Of a DNA stretch of 54,775 bases, positions 7,941-16,329 are shown in pieces (position 1 is the stretch's first letter; each line of letters begins with the position of its first letter). The translations under genes were made by a program, and so were the position numbers. This stretch comes from an uncultured beta proteobacterium. GTDB lineage: Bacteria > Pseudomonadota > Gammaproteobacteria > Burkholderiales > SG8-41. The stretch spans positions 1-54,775 of the forward strand of contig CAIWNB010000039.1 of the NCBI GenBank assembly GCA_903913965.1, written 5' to 3'. Below the pieces are notes generated by a model. That model saw only the letters and a program-made list of their open reading frames with translations, did no database searches and was not told the origin of the DNA.

Positions 7941-8873
7941 ATGCGTATGAACGCGCCTGTCGCAAAAGAGTTGCCACCACACGGCTACAGCATCACCCGG
8001 CCGGTGCGCGGCTCGGCGATTCCCATGGAACTGACGTTTGTGCTGACACGCGACGAAATTTATGTGCCGATCGGTATTCGCAAGCCGGCCGGCGACGGGC
8101 CGTTTCCGGTGATTACCATGGGGCGCGGCGACGGCAAAGGCGGTGTGCCGCATCTGGAGGCGCAGGTTGATCTGCTGGCCTCGATGCAGGATGAAATGAT
8201 CAGGCGCGGCTATGTGGTGGTGTATGTCAACTATCGCAACGAAGTGCCGCACCTCTACGAAAATATCGTGCGCGCGGAAAACCTGCCCGACGACATCAGT
8301 GGCGGCGTGCGGCGTACCGTCAAGTCATCGCCGACGCTCGATTCTGATGATCTGATTGCAATCTTCAAATATTTGCGCAGCCTGCCGTATGTGGATCCCG
8401 ATGCAATCGGTGCAATCGGCGTCAGTCACAGCGGCGAGATGATTTTGAAGGTTGCGGCGGAAATGGATTTCGCTGCTGGAGTCGCGATCGAGGGAGCCTC
8501 GCACGAATTCATCAGCGTCAACACCGGCCCCTCGGCGCCGCGCAAGGGCACGGAAATCCAGTATCAGGACATCGAGGTGGTACGCGAAAACGCCGATAAG
8601 CCGCGTGCGATGGAGCGCATCCGCCGTATCAACACGCCGATCCTGCATCTGGCGCGCGACAGCGATCATCTGCAGGGCATCTTCAAGCTGGTGCATGAGT
8701 GGATGCTGGAGGCCGGCAAGGATTCCACCCTGGTCAGTTTTGATCACCCCTCGCATGGCTACCCGTATATTTATCGCAAGCCCGGCGGTGCCTATCAGCC
8801 GGAGCCGATGCAGCAGGAAGCGTTTGATTTGTTCATGGGGTTCTTTGACCGGCATTTGCAGCGGCGCCCCTGA
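7941..8873 (+). CDS. Alpha/beta hydrolase (dienelactone hydrolase / S9-like)
   Basis: The 310-aa serine hydrolase shows a nucleophile elbow GVSHSGEM with Ser164, a candidate acid in LARDSDH and a candidate base in HPSHGY. The N-terminal part (MELTFVLTRDEIYVPIGIRKP) is the beta-sandwich entry common in dienelactone-hydrolase or peptidase-S9-like esterases. The ATG at 7941 follows a clear GAGAGGA ribosome site; the longer open frame upstream overlaps the cyclodeaminase-like gene and is rejected. Substrate unknown. Cotranscription with the upstream gene suggests a shared pathway acting on a lactam, lactone or amide (inference). Confidence 0.8.
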   Translation: MRMNAPVAKELPPHGYSITRPVRGSAIPMELTFVLTRDEIYVPIGIRKPAGDGPFPVITMGRGDGKGGVPHLEAQVDLLASMQDEMIRRGYVVVYVNYRNEVPHLYENIVRAENLPDDISGGVRRTVKSSPTLDSDDLIAIFKYLRSLPYVDPDAIGAIGVSHSGEMILKVAAEMDFAAGVAIEGASHEFISVNTGPSAPRKGTEIQYQDIEVVRENADKPRAMERIRRINTPILHLARDSDHLQGIFKLVHEWMLEAGKDSTLVSFDHPSHGYPYIYRKPGGAYQPEPMQQEAFDLFMGFFDRHLQRRP

Positions 8874-9007
8874 TTCTGCTGCGGTCTAAACGATGCGCGC
8901 CGAACGGAGTGGTCGAGCGCACTCGAATGCTATTGCGGCAAGCCATCGAGGATTCTCGCGCGCGGATATGGCGCCCTTGATGACGACTATGCGAAAATCC
9001 ACCCCGC

Positions 9008-9083
9008 GCCGGGTTAGCTCAGTTGGTAGAGCAGCGGTTTTGTAAACCGAAGGTCGCGGGTTCGATCCCTGCACCCGGCACCA
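9008..9083 (+). tRNA. tRNA-Thr (anticodon UGU)
   Basis: A complete 76-nt cloverleaf with encoded CCA can be folded by eye. The acceptor arms are GCCGGGT and ACCCGGC, the D arm is GCTC...GAGC, the anticodon loop is TTTGTAA with TGT at the anticodon, and the T arm contains GTTCGATCC. It reads ACA (and ACG by wobble). The 449-bp gap between the hydrolase (8873) and the ABC ATPase (9323) holds this tRNA and otherwise no gene that I can support. Confidence 0.97.
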
Positions 9084-9240
9084 TCTCCGGCCGTTCCAGC
9101 ACGCTGCCTTTGAAACCTGCCATAATGGCGCCCGCACTGAAGCTGCGGCACGGGGGGCTGGTATTTCTCAAGGGCGGATGACAGCTTTCAGCGTTCGCGG
9201 GAACCTCTGGCACAGGCGGCGGTCGATAGTTGCGCGGGAC

Positions 9241-9269
9241 TTGAAAACAGTTGCGCAACCCCATACAAG
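9241..9269 (+). promoter_or_regulatory. candidate promoter of the Gld-like ABC cluster
   Basis: TTGAAA (9241-9246) and TACAAG (9264-9269) are spaced by 17 bp, about 53 bp before the ATPase start. The -35 is good and the -10 moderate. Confidence 0.35.
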
Positions 9270-9322
9270 TGAAAAAATCACGCGCTGCCGGCAGCGGCCG
9301 GTTGACGTGGTGGAGGACCATA

Positions 9323-10279
9323 ATGATCAAAGTTGAAAATCTGGTGAAGTCTTTCGGCGCCAAGCGCGCGGTCGACGATGTTTCGTTCAGCGTCGAGCGC
9401 GGCGAAGTGCTTGGGTTTCTCGGGCCCAACGGTGCCGGTAAATCCACAACCATGCGCATCATCACGGGCTTTTACCCGCCGACGTCGGGACGGGTGACCG
9501 TTGGCGGCTTCGATATTGTCGAGGATCCGCTGCCCGCCAAACGCCTGATCGGCTATCTGCCGGAGAACGCGCCGGGCTATGCCGATATGACAGTGTTCGG
9601 TTTTCTGGCCTTTGCCGCCGACTTGCGCGGCCTGACCGGCGACGCCAAGAAGAAGGCGATTCACCGCTCAGTTGAGACGTGCATGCTCGAAGGAGTGCTC
9701 TACCAGACGATCGACACCCTGTCGAAGGGCTACAAACACCGTACCTGTCTGGCGCAGTCGATCATTCATGATCCGGACATCCTGATTCTTGACGAGCCGA
9801 CCGACGGCCTCGACCCCAACCAGAAGCACGAGGTGCGCGGACTCATCAAGCGCATGGGCGAGAAAAAGGCGATCGTTTTCTCCACACACATCCTCGAAGA
9901 AGTCGAAGCAGCCTGCTCGCGCGTGATCATCATCGACCGCGGCCGCGTGGTGGCTAACGGTACGCCGCAGGAACTTAAGGCACGTTCGGAAACTGCTGGT
10001 GCGGTTCATTTGTCGGTGCGTGGCACCGCCGCTGCGGCCATCATGGAAAAACTCGCCGCCGTTTCCGCGCGCAGTGAGGTCCTCTCCGAACAGGGCGGCC
10101 TTGCCGTGGTGCGGGCTTATCCGCAGACGCGCGGCGGCAACGCCGCGTTTGTCGGCAGCGTCGCTGAACTGGCGCAACGTGAACAATGGAAGCTCGACGA
10201 GATTCATGTCGAGGAGGGGCGCATGGACGATGTGTTCCGCAGCATCACCTTGCCTGACACCATCAAGAGGGCCGCATAA
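9323..10279 (+). CDS. ABC transporter ATP-binding protein, GldA-like
   Basis: The 318-aa ATPase energises an ABC-2 type exporter with the next gene as its permease. Walker A is GPNGAGKS (34-41) and Walker B is ILILDEPTD (153-161), followed by a DGLDP D-loop and STHILEE with the switch histidine. The signature is LSKGY (133-137) instead of LSGGQ, and the Q-loop position reads LPENAP, both as in GldA-type and NosF-type ATPases. A 100-residue C-terminal extension follows the nucleotide-binding domain. The ATG at 9323 has GGAGG seven bases upstream; the frame from 9251 is rejected. Its stop overlaps the permease start (TAATG). Confidence 0.93.
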   Translation: MIKVENLVKSFGAKRAVDDVSFSVERGEVLGFLGPNGAGKSTTMRIITGFYPPTSGRVTVGGFDIVEDPLPAKRLIGYLPENAPGYADMTVFGFLAFAADLRGLTGDAKKKAIHRSVETCMLEGVLYQTIDTLSKGYKHRTCLAQSIIHDPDILILDEPTDGLDPNQKHEVRGLIKRMGEKKAIVFSTHILEEVEAACSRVIIIDRGRVVANGTPQELKARSETAGAVHLSVRGTAAAAIMEKLAAVSARSEVLSEQGGLAVVRAYPQTRGGNAAFVGSVAELAQREQWKLDEIHVEEGRMDDVFRSITLPDTIKRAA

Positions 10280-11022
10280 TGGGTGCATGGAATAATATCA
10301 AGGCGATCATGAAGCGCGAGCTCGGCGGTTATTTCACGTCGCCGGTGGCTTATGTGTTTCTGGTGATCTTTCTGTTGCTGACTGGTTTCTTCACTTTTAC
10401 CGTCGGTAATTTCTTCGAGCGCGGCGAAGCTTCGCTGGTGTCGTTCTTTACCTGGCACCCATGGCTATATCTGTTTCTGGTGCCGGCCGCTGGTATGCGT
10501 CTGTGGTCTGAAGAGCGTCGCCTTGGTACGCTCGAGCTGCTGCTAACCATGCCGATCACGACGTGGCAGGCGATCGTCGGAAAATTTCTCGCTTCTTGGC
10601 TGTTTCTCGGCATTGCGCTGGCGCTGACCTTCCCGGTGTGGATTACAGTGAACTGGCTGGGCAGCCCTGACAATGGCGTGATTTTCGCCGGTTACGTCGG
10701 CAGCCTGATGTTGGCTGGTTCCTATCTGGCGATCAGCTGCATGACTTCGGCGATGACGCGTAACCAGGTGATCAGCTTCATCGTTTCGGTGATGCTCTGC
10801 CTGTTTCTGATCCTGGCCGGTTTCACGCCGGTCACCGATCTGCTGGTGCGTTGGGCTAATCCGGCGGTAGTGCAGACCATTGCTTCGTTCAGTGTGATGA
10901 CGCATTTTGAAAGCTTTCAGCGTGGCGTCATCGACTTGCGCGACGTGATGTTCTTTGCTTCCTTGATGGGCTTCGCCTTGTTTACCACCGGTGTGGTCAT
11001 TCGCGGCCATCGCGCGGGTTAG
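10279..11022 (+). CDS. ABC-2 type permease, GldF-like
   Basis: The 247-aa membrane protein has about six hydrophobic segments and the typical ABC-2 entry IKAIMKRELGGYFTSPVAYVFL. A cytoplasmic loop SEERRLGTLELLLTMPITTWQ, the contact region with the ATPase, follows the second helix. It overlaps the ATPase gene by one base and ends 9 bp before the GldG-like gene, so the set is an operon. The exported substrate is unknown; in gliding Bacteroidetes the GldAFG complex is needed for motility, but homologous sets occur in many non-gliders. Confidence 0.9.
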   Translation: MGAWNNIKAIMKRELGGYFTSPVAYVFLVIFLLLTGFFTFTVGNFFERGEASLVSFFTWHPWLYLFLVPAAGMRLWSEERRLGTLELLLTMPITTWQAIVGKFLASWLFLGIALALTFPVWITVNWLGSPDNGVIFAGYVGSLMLAGSYLAISCMTSAMTRNQVISFIVSVMLCLFLILAGFTPVTDLLVRWANPAVVQTIASFSVMTHFESFQRGVIDLRDVMFFASLMGFALFTTGVVIRGHRAG

Positions 11023-11031
11023 GAACAGATC

Positions 11032-12924
11032 ATGAATAAAAAACATCTCGAACAACTGCTCTATTCAGCCGGCGGTGTGGCCGCCCTGGTCGTTATTCTG
11101 ATTGCGGCTAACTTCATTATCAGCTCGCTGAATCTGCGTGCCGATTTGACGCAGGGCAGCGTGTATACGCTGTCGCCGGGCACCAAGGCGATCCTGTCGA
11201 AGCTCGAAGCGCCGGTCAAAATCCGTTATTACTATTCACAGGGCAACAGCGCACTGCCGGTCGGTCTAAAGACTTTTGCGAAACGCGTTGAAGATTTGCT
11301 CGGCGAGTTTGCGCGCGCCGGTGGCGGTAAGGTGATCATCGAACGGCTCAATCCGGAGCCTGATTCGGACGCTGAGGAATCAGCAACCCTCGATGGCATC
11401 GAAGGTCAACTGACGAATACCCAGGAAAAGTTTTATCTTGGTTTGTCCGTTGCCTTTCTGGATCAGAAGTTCCCCTTGCCGGTGCTCGCACCGGACCGCG
11501 AACAGCTGCTTGAATATGACATCACACGCGCGATCACACGCGTCGCTTCGACCACCAAGCCGGTGATCGGCGTGATGAGCGGGTTGCCAGTGATGGGGCA
11601 GCCTCTCAATCCGATGAAAAAACAGCAGCCGACCGAGCCGTGGACGCTGATGACCGAGTTGCAGAATCTGTTCACCGTCAAAAAGATTGACCTCAACACG
11701 GACAAGATTCCCGACGAGATCAAGGTGCTGCTGGTGATCCATCCGCGCGACATCCAGGAAACCGCGGAATTCGCCATCGACCAGTTCGTGTTGCGTGGTG
11801 GCAAGTTGATCGCTTTCATGGATTCTTTCGCTTACTTCGATCAGCAGCCCGATATGCAGAACCCGTTGGGCGGCACCGCCGCCGGGCAGTCCACCTTCTT
11901 CCGCCTGCTCAAGCATTGGGGCTACGGCATGGAGATGGGCAAGGTCGTTGCCGATTTGACGTATGCCAGTGGCGCGGGTCCGCGCATTCTGCCGACGCTG
12001 CTATCGCTGCCGCAGGACGCTTTGAACAAGGATGATGTGGTGACCAGCCGCGTCGGTCAGTTGCTGATTCCGTTCTCTAGCGTGTTTACCGGTAAACCGG
12101 CCGAGGGGCTCACGCAAAGCGTGCTGGTGCAGACTTCACCGAATGCGATGCTGGCCGATCTGATCATCGCCACGCTCTCCGGCGAGCCATCAACGCGCGG
12201 TTTTCAGCCGAACGGCACGCCTTATCCGATCGCCATACGCGTCTCCGGAAAATTCAAGACAGCCTTTCCGGAAGGCAAACCAAAACCGTATGAGCCACCG
12301 CGCGACCCGAAGAAGGGTGATGCCAAGGCCGACGAAGCCAAAGCGGATACATCGCTGAAAGAGTCGGCTCAGGAAAATTCGGTGGTGCTTGTTTCCGACG
12401 TCGACATGCTGACCGATAACGCCGCGGTTGAAGTGCAGGAAGTGTTCGGTCAGAAAGTGATCGTGCCGCGTAACGGCAACCTGAACTTTGCGCAAAGTCT
12501 GGTTGAGCAGGTGGCCGGTGATTTTGATCTGACCGGTTTGCGCAGTCGTGCCGCCTTCACGCGCCCGCTCACGGTGATTCAGCAGATGGAGTCCCGTGCA
12601 CAGCAGAACTACCTGGGCAAGATCAAGGAACTCGAAGATACCTTGCAGCAGACGCAGGAGAAACTCACTGCCCTGCAGAAGCAGCGCGGCGGCACCCAAA
12701 GCTCGGTGCTCACGCCGGAACAGCAGACGGAGGTCGATAATTTCCGCAAGAAGACCACCGAAACCAAGCGTGATCTGAAAGACCTGCGCAAGAATTTGCG
12801 TGAGGAAAGTGAGCTGCTGCAGTTCTGGACCAAGCTCGTCAACATCGGTACTGTGCCGTTGCTGGTGGTGATACTCGGTGTCGTGCTGGCGATGATGCGC
12901 CGGCGGAAGGTGGCTGCCAAATGA
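11032..12924 (+). CDS. GldG-like auxiliary protein of the ABC-2 exporter
   Basis: The 630-aa protein has an N-terminal membrane helix (about 10-32), a conserved periplasmic start LRADLTQGSVYTLSPGT, a long GldG-type extracytoplasmic domain with VLLVIHPRD and AFMDSFAYFD segments, a Lys/Asp/Ala-rich insertion near residues 415-445, a coiled coil (about 520-605) and a C-terminal helix followed by a basic RRRK tail. The membrane ends with a large periplasmic body match the auxiliary component of uncharacterised Gld-type transporters. Its stop overlaps the start of the DUF4340 gene (ATGA). Confidence 0.88.
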   Translation: MNKKHLEQLLYSAGGVAALVVILIAANFIISSLNLRADLTQGSVYTLSPGTKAILSKLEAPVKIRYYYSQGNSALPVGLKTFAKRVEDLLGEFARAGGGKVIIERLNPEPDSDAEESATLDGIEGQLTNTQEKFYLGLSVAFLDQKFPLPVLAPDREQLLEYDITRAITRVASTTKPVIGVMSGLPVMGQPLNPMKKQQPTEPWTLMTELQNLFTVKKIDLNTDKIPDEIKVLLVIHPRDIQETAEFAIDQFVLRGGKLIAFMDSFAYFDQQPDMQNPLGGTAAGQSTFFRLLKHWGYGMEMGKVVADLTYASGAGPRILPTLLSLPQDALNKDDVVTSRVGQLLIPFSSVFTGKPAEGLTQSVLVQTSPNAMLADLIIATLSGEPSTRGFQPNGTPYPIAIRVSGKFKTAFPEGKPKPYEPPRDPKKGDAKADEAKADTSLKESAQENSVVLVSDVDMLTDNAAVEVQEVFGQKVIVPRNGNLNFAQSLVEQVAGDFDLTGLRSRAAFTRPLTVIQQMESRAQQNYLGKIKELEDTLQQTQEKLTALQKQRGGTQSSVLTPEQQTEVDNFRKKTTETKRDLKDLRKNLREESELLQFWTKLVNIGTVPLLVVILGVVLAMMRRRKVAAK

Positions 12925-14111
12925 ACCGCAAATCGTTTTTGACTCTGCTGGTGGTGTTGGCCGTGCTGGGTGGCGCGGGCCTCGGACTGTTCTGGAATGA
13001 TCTGAGTTCCTGGCGTAAGGCCGATGCAAAAATCGGCTCCAAGCTGTTTGAAAAACTCCCCGTCACCGATATCGCCCAGATTCAGCTGACCGATGGCAAG
13101 GGCAGTATGCGCCTGGTCGTCAAGGACAAGCGTTGGGTGGTCGAAGAGCGTAACGGCTACGGTGGCAACAATCAGGATATCGGCGACTTGCTGATCAAAT
13201 TGACCGAACTCAAGGTTGTGCAAACCGAAACGGTTGGCGATTCACTGCTACCGCGCCTCAATCTGGTTGATCCGGGGAAGGGCGATGGCAAGGATGCCAA
13301 GGCCGCCGAGACCATGGGTACGCGTCTTGAGTTGTTTGACGCGGCCGGCAAGTCTGCAGCCACCATTCTGCTGGGCAAGAAAGTAATCAAGACTGAGGAC
13401 AGCCCCCTGCCGATCAAGCCGCAGACCCCGGTTGGCCGTTATGTCTTGATGCCGGGTAGTACTACCGTGTTAGTGGTATCGGATGCGCTGGTCGTCGCCG
13501 AAGCCAATCCGGCACGCTGGCTTGCCAAGAGTTTTTTCAAGGCTGAGCGTATCCGTAGCCTTACCGCTGGCGGTGAGGGCGCGCAATGGAAACTCGCGCG
13601 GCCCGAAGAATACGGCCAGTGGAAGTTTGCGGATGGTGGCGGCGAGCTTGATGCCAGTGCCGCCGTAGGCGCGGTCAACGCGCTGGCCAATCTTGCGTTT
13701 TCGGACGTTGCGGTTGGCGTGAAAGCGGAGAATATGGTCAAGCCGCGCAGTTTTGTCGGCGAGACCTATGACAACCTCGTCTATACCGTCAAGATCGCCA
13801 AACAGCCCGAGGGCGACGACTATTACCTCACCGTCGCCGTGACCGGTGAAGCGCCGCGCGAACGCAAAGCGGAAAAGGGTGAGAAGGCCGAAGACAAAGA
13901 GCGGCTCGATAAACAGTTCGCGGAGACGCTGGTCAAACTGGATGAGCGAGTGAAGGCCGAGAAGGATTTGTCTGCCTGGACCTTCGTTGTTCCCGGCAAG
14001 ACTTTGGAGCCGCTGCTTAAAGATCGTGCCGCCCTGATCGCCAAGCCGCGTCAGCCCGGTGCTGGCGGACCACCGGGCATGCCGCCGGGTATGTTCCCGG
14101 GTATGCGCTAG
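12921..14111 (+). CDS. DUF4340 protein of the Gld-like exporter cluster
   Basis: The 396-aa protein has one N-terminal membrane helix and a repeated beta-rich domain of the DUF4340 type. Marks are ITDIAQIQLTDGK-like strands, RWVVEERNGYGG, LLIKLTELKVVQ and a second copy starting near RIRSLTAGGEGAQWKL. A charged, Lys/Glu-rich insertion lies near residues 310-335, and the C-terminus is a short Gly/Pro/Met repeat (GMPPGMFPGMR). DUF4340 proteins regularly follow GldG-like genes and probably form part of the periplasmic assembly. The ATGA overlap with the upstream gene supports coupled translation. Confidence 0.88.
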   Translation: MNRKSFLTLLVVLAVLGGAGLGLFWNDLSSWRKADAKIGSKLFEKLPVTDIAQIQLTDGKGSMRLVVKDKRWVVEERNGYGGNNQDIGDLLIKLTELKVVQTETVGDSLLPRLNLVDPGKGDGKDAKAAETMGTRLELFDAAGKSAATILLGKKVIKTEDSPLPIKPQTPVGRYVLMPGSTTVLVVSDALVVAEANPARWLAKSFFKAERIRSLTAGGEGAQWKLARPEEYGQWKFADGGGELDASAAVGAVNALANLAFSDVAVGVKAENMVKPRSFVGETYDNLVYTVKIAKQPEGDDYYLTVAVTGEAPRERKAEKGEKAEDKERLDKQFAETLVKLDERVKAEKDLSAWTFVVPGKTLEPLLKDRAALIAKPRQPGAGGPPGMPPGMFPGMR

Positions 14112-14170
14112 AATATCGGCGCAATTACGACGCAGCAGCGATTACCCTATACCAAGCGCGGAGCCTGATC

Positions 14171-14365
14171 ATGAAATTCAAGGATATTCTCAAGTCGCCG
14201 GTCTTTGCGCGTGGCCACCTCTGGCCGTTTGAAAAACGCAAGCAGCAGTATGAGTCGGACGTCACCGCACTGGTGCGCAAGATGCAGGAAGATGAAAGCA
14301 TCCGGCGTGATCAGAGCTTCGCCTGGAACCGCTGGCGTGCCGACGATCGCGCGACGACCCGCTAG
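14171..14365 (+). CDS. small basic protein, possibly DUF3460-like
   Basis: The 64-aa protein is soluble and rich in Lys/Arg and Asp/Glu. Its middle, YESDVTALVRKMQEDE, resembles the N-terminal segment of small DUF3460 proteins of Burkholderiales as I remember them; the C-terminal half does not match well, so the family is uncertain. GGAG lies upstream of the ATG. It lies 59 bp after the DUF4340 gene, and the next Bug gene probably begins inside it. It could be the fifth gene of the exporter operon or the first of the Bug cluster. Confidence 0.6.
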   Translation: MKFKDILKSPVFARGHLWPFEKRKQQYESDVTALVRKMQEDESIRRDQSFAWNRWRADDRATTR

Positions 14366-15338
14366 GCTGCTGCAGTGCGGCCTGGTGGCCGCGCTCAGTC
14401 TGTCTGGCGTCGTGTCAGCGGCATCGGCGGTGGAACCAGTGTATCCGGTGCGTCCTGTTCGGTTCATTGTGCCCTTTGCGCCCGGCGGTAGTACCGATAC
14501 CCTTGCACGCACGCTGGCGCAACGTTTGTCCGATGCGCTGGGTCAGCAAGTGGTGGTCGATAATCGTGCCGGTGGTAATGGCAACATCGGCACGGAACTC
14601 GTCGCCCGTGCCGCGCCCGACGGACACAGCATTGTTCTGGGTTACATCGCCAACCTCGGCATCGGTCCGAGTCTTTACGCGAAACTGCCGTTTGATCCGG
14701 TGAAGGATTTCGCACCGATTACATTGCTGGCAGTCGCCCCCAACATTCTGGTTGCCCACCCTTCGGTGCCGGTGAAATCGGTGCGTGAACTGGTGGCCTA
14801 TGCCAAGGCCAATACGCAAAAGGTCAATTACGCGTCAGCGGCGGTTGCCAGTCTGGGCCATTTGGCCGGTGAATTGCTGAACAGCTCGGCCGGTATCCAG
14901 ATGCAGCACGTGCCCTACAAAGGTAGCGGCCAGGCGGTGATCGACTTGCTCGCCGGCCAGGTGCAGATCATGTTTAGCGGCATGTCATCGGTGATGCCGC
15001 ATATTAAAGGCGCCAAGCTGCGCCCGCTCGCGGTAACTGGTGCGCGGCGTTCTGCGGCAGCCCCAGAGGTGCCGACGATTGCAGAATCCGGTTACCCGGG
15101 GTTTGAGGCCAGCGCGTGGTACAGCGTGATGGCGCCGGCTGGGACCCCAAGGTCCGTGGTGATGCGTCTGAACAGCGAGATTTTGCGTGCGCTCAAAGTG
15201 CCCGAAGTGAAAGAGCGCCTCGAAAACGTCGGCTTTGAAATCGTTGGTAGTTCGCCCGACGAATGCGCAACGTACATACGCAGTGAAATCGTCAAATGGG
15301 CCAAGGTCGTGAAGGCCTCCGGCATCAAAGCCGAATGA
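14337..15338 (+). CDS. Bug family periplasmic receptor 2 (first of three in tandem)
   Basis: The protein has a signal peptide (RLLQCGLVAALSLSG... to SAASA), then YPVRPVRFIVPFAPGGSTD, NRAGGNG, VPYKGSGQAV and the C-terminal KWAKVVKASGIKAE. These mark a full-length Bug receptor of about 333 aa. The open frame extends left to 14205 inside the 64-aa gene, so the start is inferred: a GTG at 14337 gives a normal signal peptide with GGAA a few bases upstream; an ATG at 14292 has a purine run too close. The gene would thus overlap the small gene by 29 bp, and it overlaps the next Bug gene by 4 bp. No TctA/TctB partner is present. Confidence 0.88.
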   Translation: MPTIARRPARLLQCGLVAALSLSGVVSAASAVEPVYPVRPVRFIVPFAPGGSTDTLARTLAQRLSDALGQQVVVDNRAGGNGNIGTELVARAAPDGHSIVLGYIANLGIGPSLYAKLPFDPVKDFAPITLLAVAPNILVAHPSVPVKSVRELVAYAKANTQKVNYASAAVASLGHLAGELLNSSAGIQMQHVPYKGSGQAVIDLLAGQVQIMFSGMSSVMPHIKGAKLRPLAVTGARRSAAAPEVPTIAESGYPGFEASAWYSVMAPAGTPRSVVMRLNSEILRALKVPEVKERLENVGFEIVGSSPDECATYIRSEIVKWAKVVKASGIKAE

Positions 15339-16285
15339 GATACGCCGCGGCAGCGCTTCTTCTGCTGTCCGGACTCTGCTGTGCCCAGACTTATCCAGTG
15401 AAGCCGGTGCGCTTGATTGCCGCATCCTCGCCGGGTAGCGCGGTCGATATCGTTTCGCGCGTGATCGCGCAAAAATTATCCGAACAAATCGGCCAGCAGG
15501 TGGTGGTTGATAATCGCGCCGGCGCAGGCGGCAATCTCGGCGCCGAGCTGGCGGCGCGTGCCCCCGCCGATGGTTACACACTGTTCATGGCGACCCCGGC
15601 GCAGGCCATCAACACCGGGTTGTATCGCAAACTGGATTACGATCTGACACGCGATTTTGCACCGGTCAGTCTGTTGACCATCGGACACTATTGCGTCGCC
15701 GTGCATCCCTCGCTGCCCGTACATACGGTGAAGGCATTGATTGCGCTGGCGCGTAGCCGCAGCGGCCAGCTGAATTACGCGTCGGCGGGCAACGGCAATG
15801 CGACCCATTTGGCCGGCGCATTATTCAACACCATGGCGCGGGTTGATCTTGTGCATGTCCCCTACAAAGGTTCTGGCCCGGGACTGACCGATTTGATCGG
15901 TGGGCAGGTGCAGGTGATGTTTCCCAATCTTACCGCTGCCATCCCCTACGCCAAGGCCGGTCGTTTGCGCGCACTCGCGGTGAGCGGCGAGAAGCGCTCT
16001 TCGATCATGCCGGAACTGCCAACAGTCAGCGAGGCAGGCGTGCCCGGTTATCGCGTGATTTCGTGGTTCGGCATGATGGCGCCTGCAGCGGTGCCGGCGG
16101 AAATTGTCGCCCGCTTGCAGCGCGAGCTGGCGCTCACCATGCGTGCCACCGAGGTGCGCGGAAAACTCGCCGGCGAGGGCGCCGAGCCGATGGCAAGCAC
16201 GCCTGAATTCTTCGGCACGTTTATCAAATCGGAAATTACGCAATGGGTGAAGGTGGTGCGCGAGGCCCGTATCAGCGCGGAGTGA
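15335..16285 (+). CDS. Bug family periplasmic receptor 3 (second of three in tandem)
   Basis: This 316-aa Bug receptor starts at the ATG of an ATGA overlap with the preceding Bug gene, so translation is coupled. The signal peptide is short (MRYAAAALLLLSGLCCA), followed by QTYPVKPVRLIAASSPGSAVD, NRAGAGGNLG, VPYKGSGPGL and a C-terminal KVVREARISAE. The glycine-rich loop reads SPGSAVD where most relatives, including the neighbours here, have PGGxTD or similar. This suggests that ligand choice differs from its two neighbours. Confidence 0.9.
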   Translation: MRYAAAALLLLSGLCCAQTYPVKPVRLIAASSPGSAVDIVSRVIAQKLSEQIGQQVVVDNRAGAGGNLGAELAARAPADGYTLFMATPAQAINTGLYRKLDYDLTRDFAPVSLLTIGHYCVAVHPSLPVHTVKALIALARSRSGQLNYASAGNGNATHLAGALFNTMARVDLVHVPYKGSGPGLTDLIGGQVQVMFPNLTAAIPYAKAGRLRALAVSGEKRSSIMPELPTVSEAGVPGYRVISWFGMMAPAAVPAEIVARLQRELALTMRATEVRGKLAGEGAEPMASTPEFFGTFIKSEITQWVKVVREARISAE

Positions 16286-16329
16286 TACTGCGTGTCGACA
16301 AACCATTCAAATACTGTCTGGAGGTTATT

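Noticed and set aside
8886-9137. frame across the tRNA on the minus strand (with the GSNPRPSVYK pattern)
   Set aside because: This is the familiar false translation of an antisense tRNA-Thr and not a protein.
14205-14336. N-terminal extension of Bug receptor 2
   Set aside because: It lies inside the 64-aa gene in another frame and puts the signal peptide far from the N-terminus.
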